From contig DCYM01000109.1 in assembly GCA_002331465.1 (NCBI GenBank), forward strand, positions 1-5,808: DNA of 5,808 nucleotides, written 5' to 3'. Shown piece after piece: positions 5,437-5,808 of the stretch. The notes beneath the pieces are model-generated. The model worked only from the letters and a program-made list of their open reading frames with translations. It ran no database searches and was not told the DNA's origin. Position numbers and translations under genes: made by a program. This stretch comes from Candidatus Neomicrothrix sp. UBA2110. GTDB lineage: Bacteria > Actinomycetota > Acidimicrobiia > Acidimicrobiales > Poriferisodalaceae. Position 1 is the stretch's first letter. Each line of letters opens with the position of its first letter.

Positions 5437-5808
5437 TGGTTTACTTGCCACTTGGACCACCCGAAGTACTTCTTACAACCAGGCCAACCATTCCAACCTT
5501 GAGCCTGCCAAAGTAGATTTGCTCGGTAGATCTGCTCCGCCTTACTAGCGTCAGCTGGATTTCCGGTCCCTCCCATCCATTGCCACGAACCCAGCGCGAA
5601 TTGAAGGCCACCGAAGTAGCCGTTACCAGTGTCCACGTCCCAGGTACGACGCGATTCGCACCATGCGATGCGGTCCCACATATCCAGAGTTGGCCAACTA
5701 TCGAGATATGTTTGCCCAAATATTGTTGACTCAACGTTCGGTTCAACCGATTCATTTTCGGGTTGGCGACTGATAGGCACCGTGGTCGAAGTACTAGTCG
5801 TCGAAGTA
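5433..5808 (-). CDS. Resuscitation-promoting factor, C-terminal part (runs off window)
   Basis: Rpf proteins are secreted muralytic enzymes, lysozyme-like transglycosylases, that cut peptidoglycan and help dormant actinobacteria resume growth. The visible 124 residues start with a Thr/Ser-rich run (nine codons of only T and S), then a Pro/Glu linker, then the Rpf domain. The domain shows WDRIAWCES with the catalytic Glu, TGNGYFGGLQFALGSW, and a closing WNGWPGCKKYFGW. The two Cys are placed for the disulfide seen in RpfB. The frame is open to the edge with no stop, so the GTG at 5778-5780 is not taken as the start; signal sequence and any G5 or DUF348 domains would lie outside. Position upstream of rsmA-ispE matches rpfB of M. 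tuberculosis, but the subtype cannot be fixed without the N-terminus. The stop overlaps the rsmA ATG. Confidence 0.93.
   Translation of the reverse strand, partial: TSTTSTSTTVPISRQPENESVEPNVESTIFGQTYLDSWPTLDMWDRIAWCESRRTWDVDTGNGYFGGLQFALGSWQWMGGTGNPADASKAEQIYRANLLWQAQGWNGWPGCKKYFGWSKWQVNQ

Noticed and set aside
5437..5460. GTG at 5460 as the rsmA start
   Set aside because: It would add eight residues inside rpf without a better ribosome binding site; the ATGA overlap at 5436 is the more typical arrangement.
5781..5807. Thr/Ser codon run as a possible DNA repeat
   Set aside because: The nine codons vary in synonymous choice and form no exact DNA repeat; it is simply a low-complexity protein linker.
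1..5808. CRISPR arrays, insertion sequences, prophage or defence genes
   Set aside because: No direct-repeat array, transposase, integrase, terminal inverted repeat or defence-type domain was seen on either strand.

Overview
This window is a housekeeping stretch of an actinobacterial chromosome. Three things point there. A secreted resuscitation-promoting factor (Rpf) domain is a hallmark of Actinobacteria. A 31-residue protein matches bS22, the tiny ribosomal protein known from mycobacteria. The gene neighbourhood rpf-rsmA-ispE plus glmU-prs-rplY-pth-mfd is the one found around rpfB in Mycobacterium tuberculosis. Base composition looks only slightly above 50% GC, low for the phylum. A marine or freshwater Acidimicrobiia-like lineage would fit, but that placement is inference.

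Nearly everything is on the minus strand, so reading order runs from high to low coordinates. Block 1 (5808 to 3887) is the C-terminal end of an Rpf-type cell-wall hydrolase, then rsmA (16S rRNA dimethyltransferase) and ispE (isoprenoid precursor kinase). These are joined by two ATGA stop/start overlaps and are probably one translationally coupled operon. Between blocks lie a plus-strand bS22 gene (3746-3841), convergent with ispE, and a minus-strand tRNA-Gln(UUG) (3536-3607), divergent from bS22. Block 2 (3488 to 1) is glmU, prs, rplY, pth and the first 51 codons of mfd. pth and mfd overlap by GTGA, and rplY probably has its own promoter in the 119-base gap after prs.

The genes supply basic materials and maintenance: UDP-GlcNAc for the wall (GlmU), PRPP for nucleotides (Prs), isoprenoid precursors (IspE), ribosome parts and maturation (L25, bS22, RsmA), rescue of peptidyl-tRNA (Pth), transcription-coupled repair (Mfd) and wall remodelling (Rpf).

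The main anomaly is glmU. Its uridylyltransferase half is intact, but the reading frame ends with TAG exactly where the acetyltransferase half should begin. Recognisable acetyltransferase-like sequence continues past the stop, first in the same frame and then in another frame, and is cut off by the prs ribosome binding site. This looks like decay of half of a bifunctional enzyme. I see no mobile element, CRISPR array, defence system or other clearly undescribed system. No gene-free stretch exceeds 140 bases.
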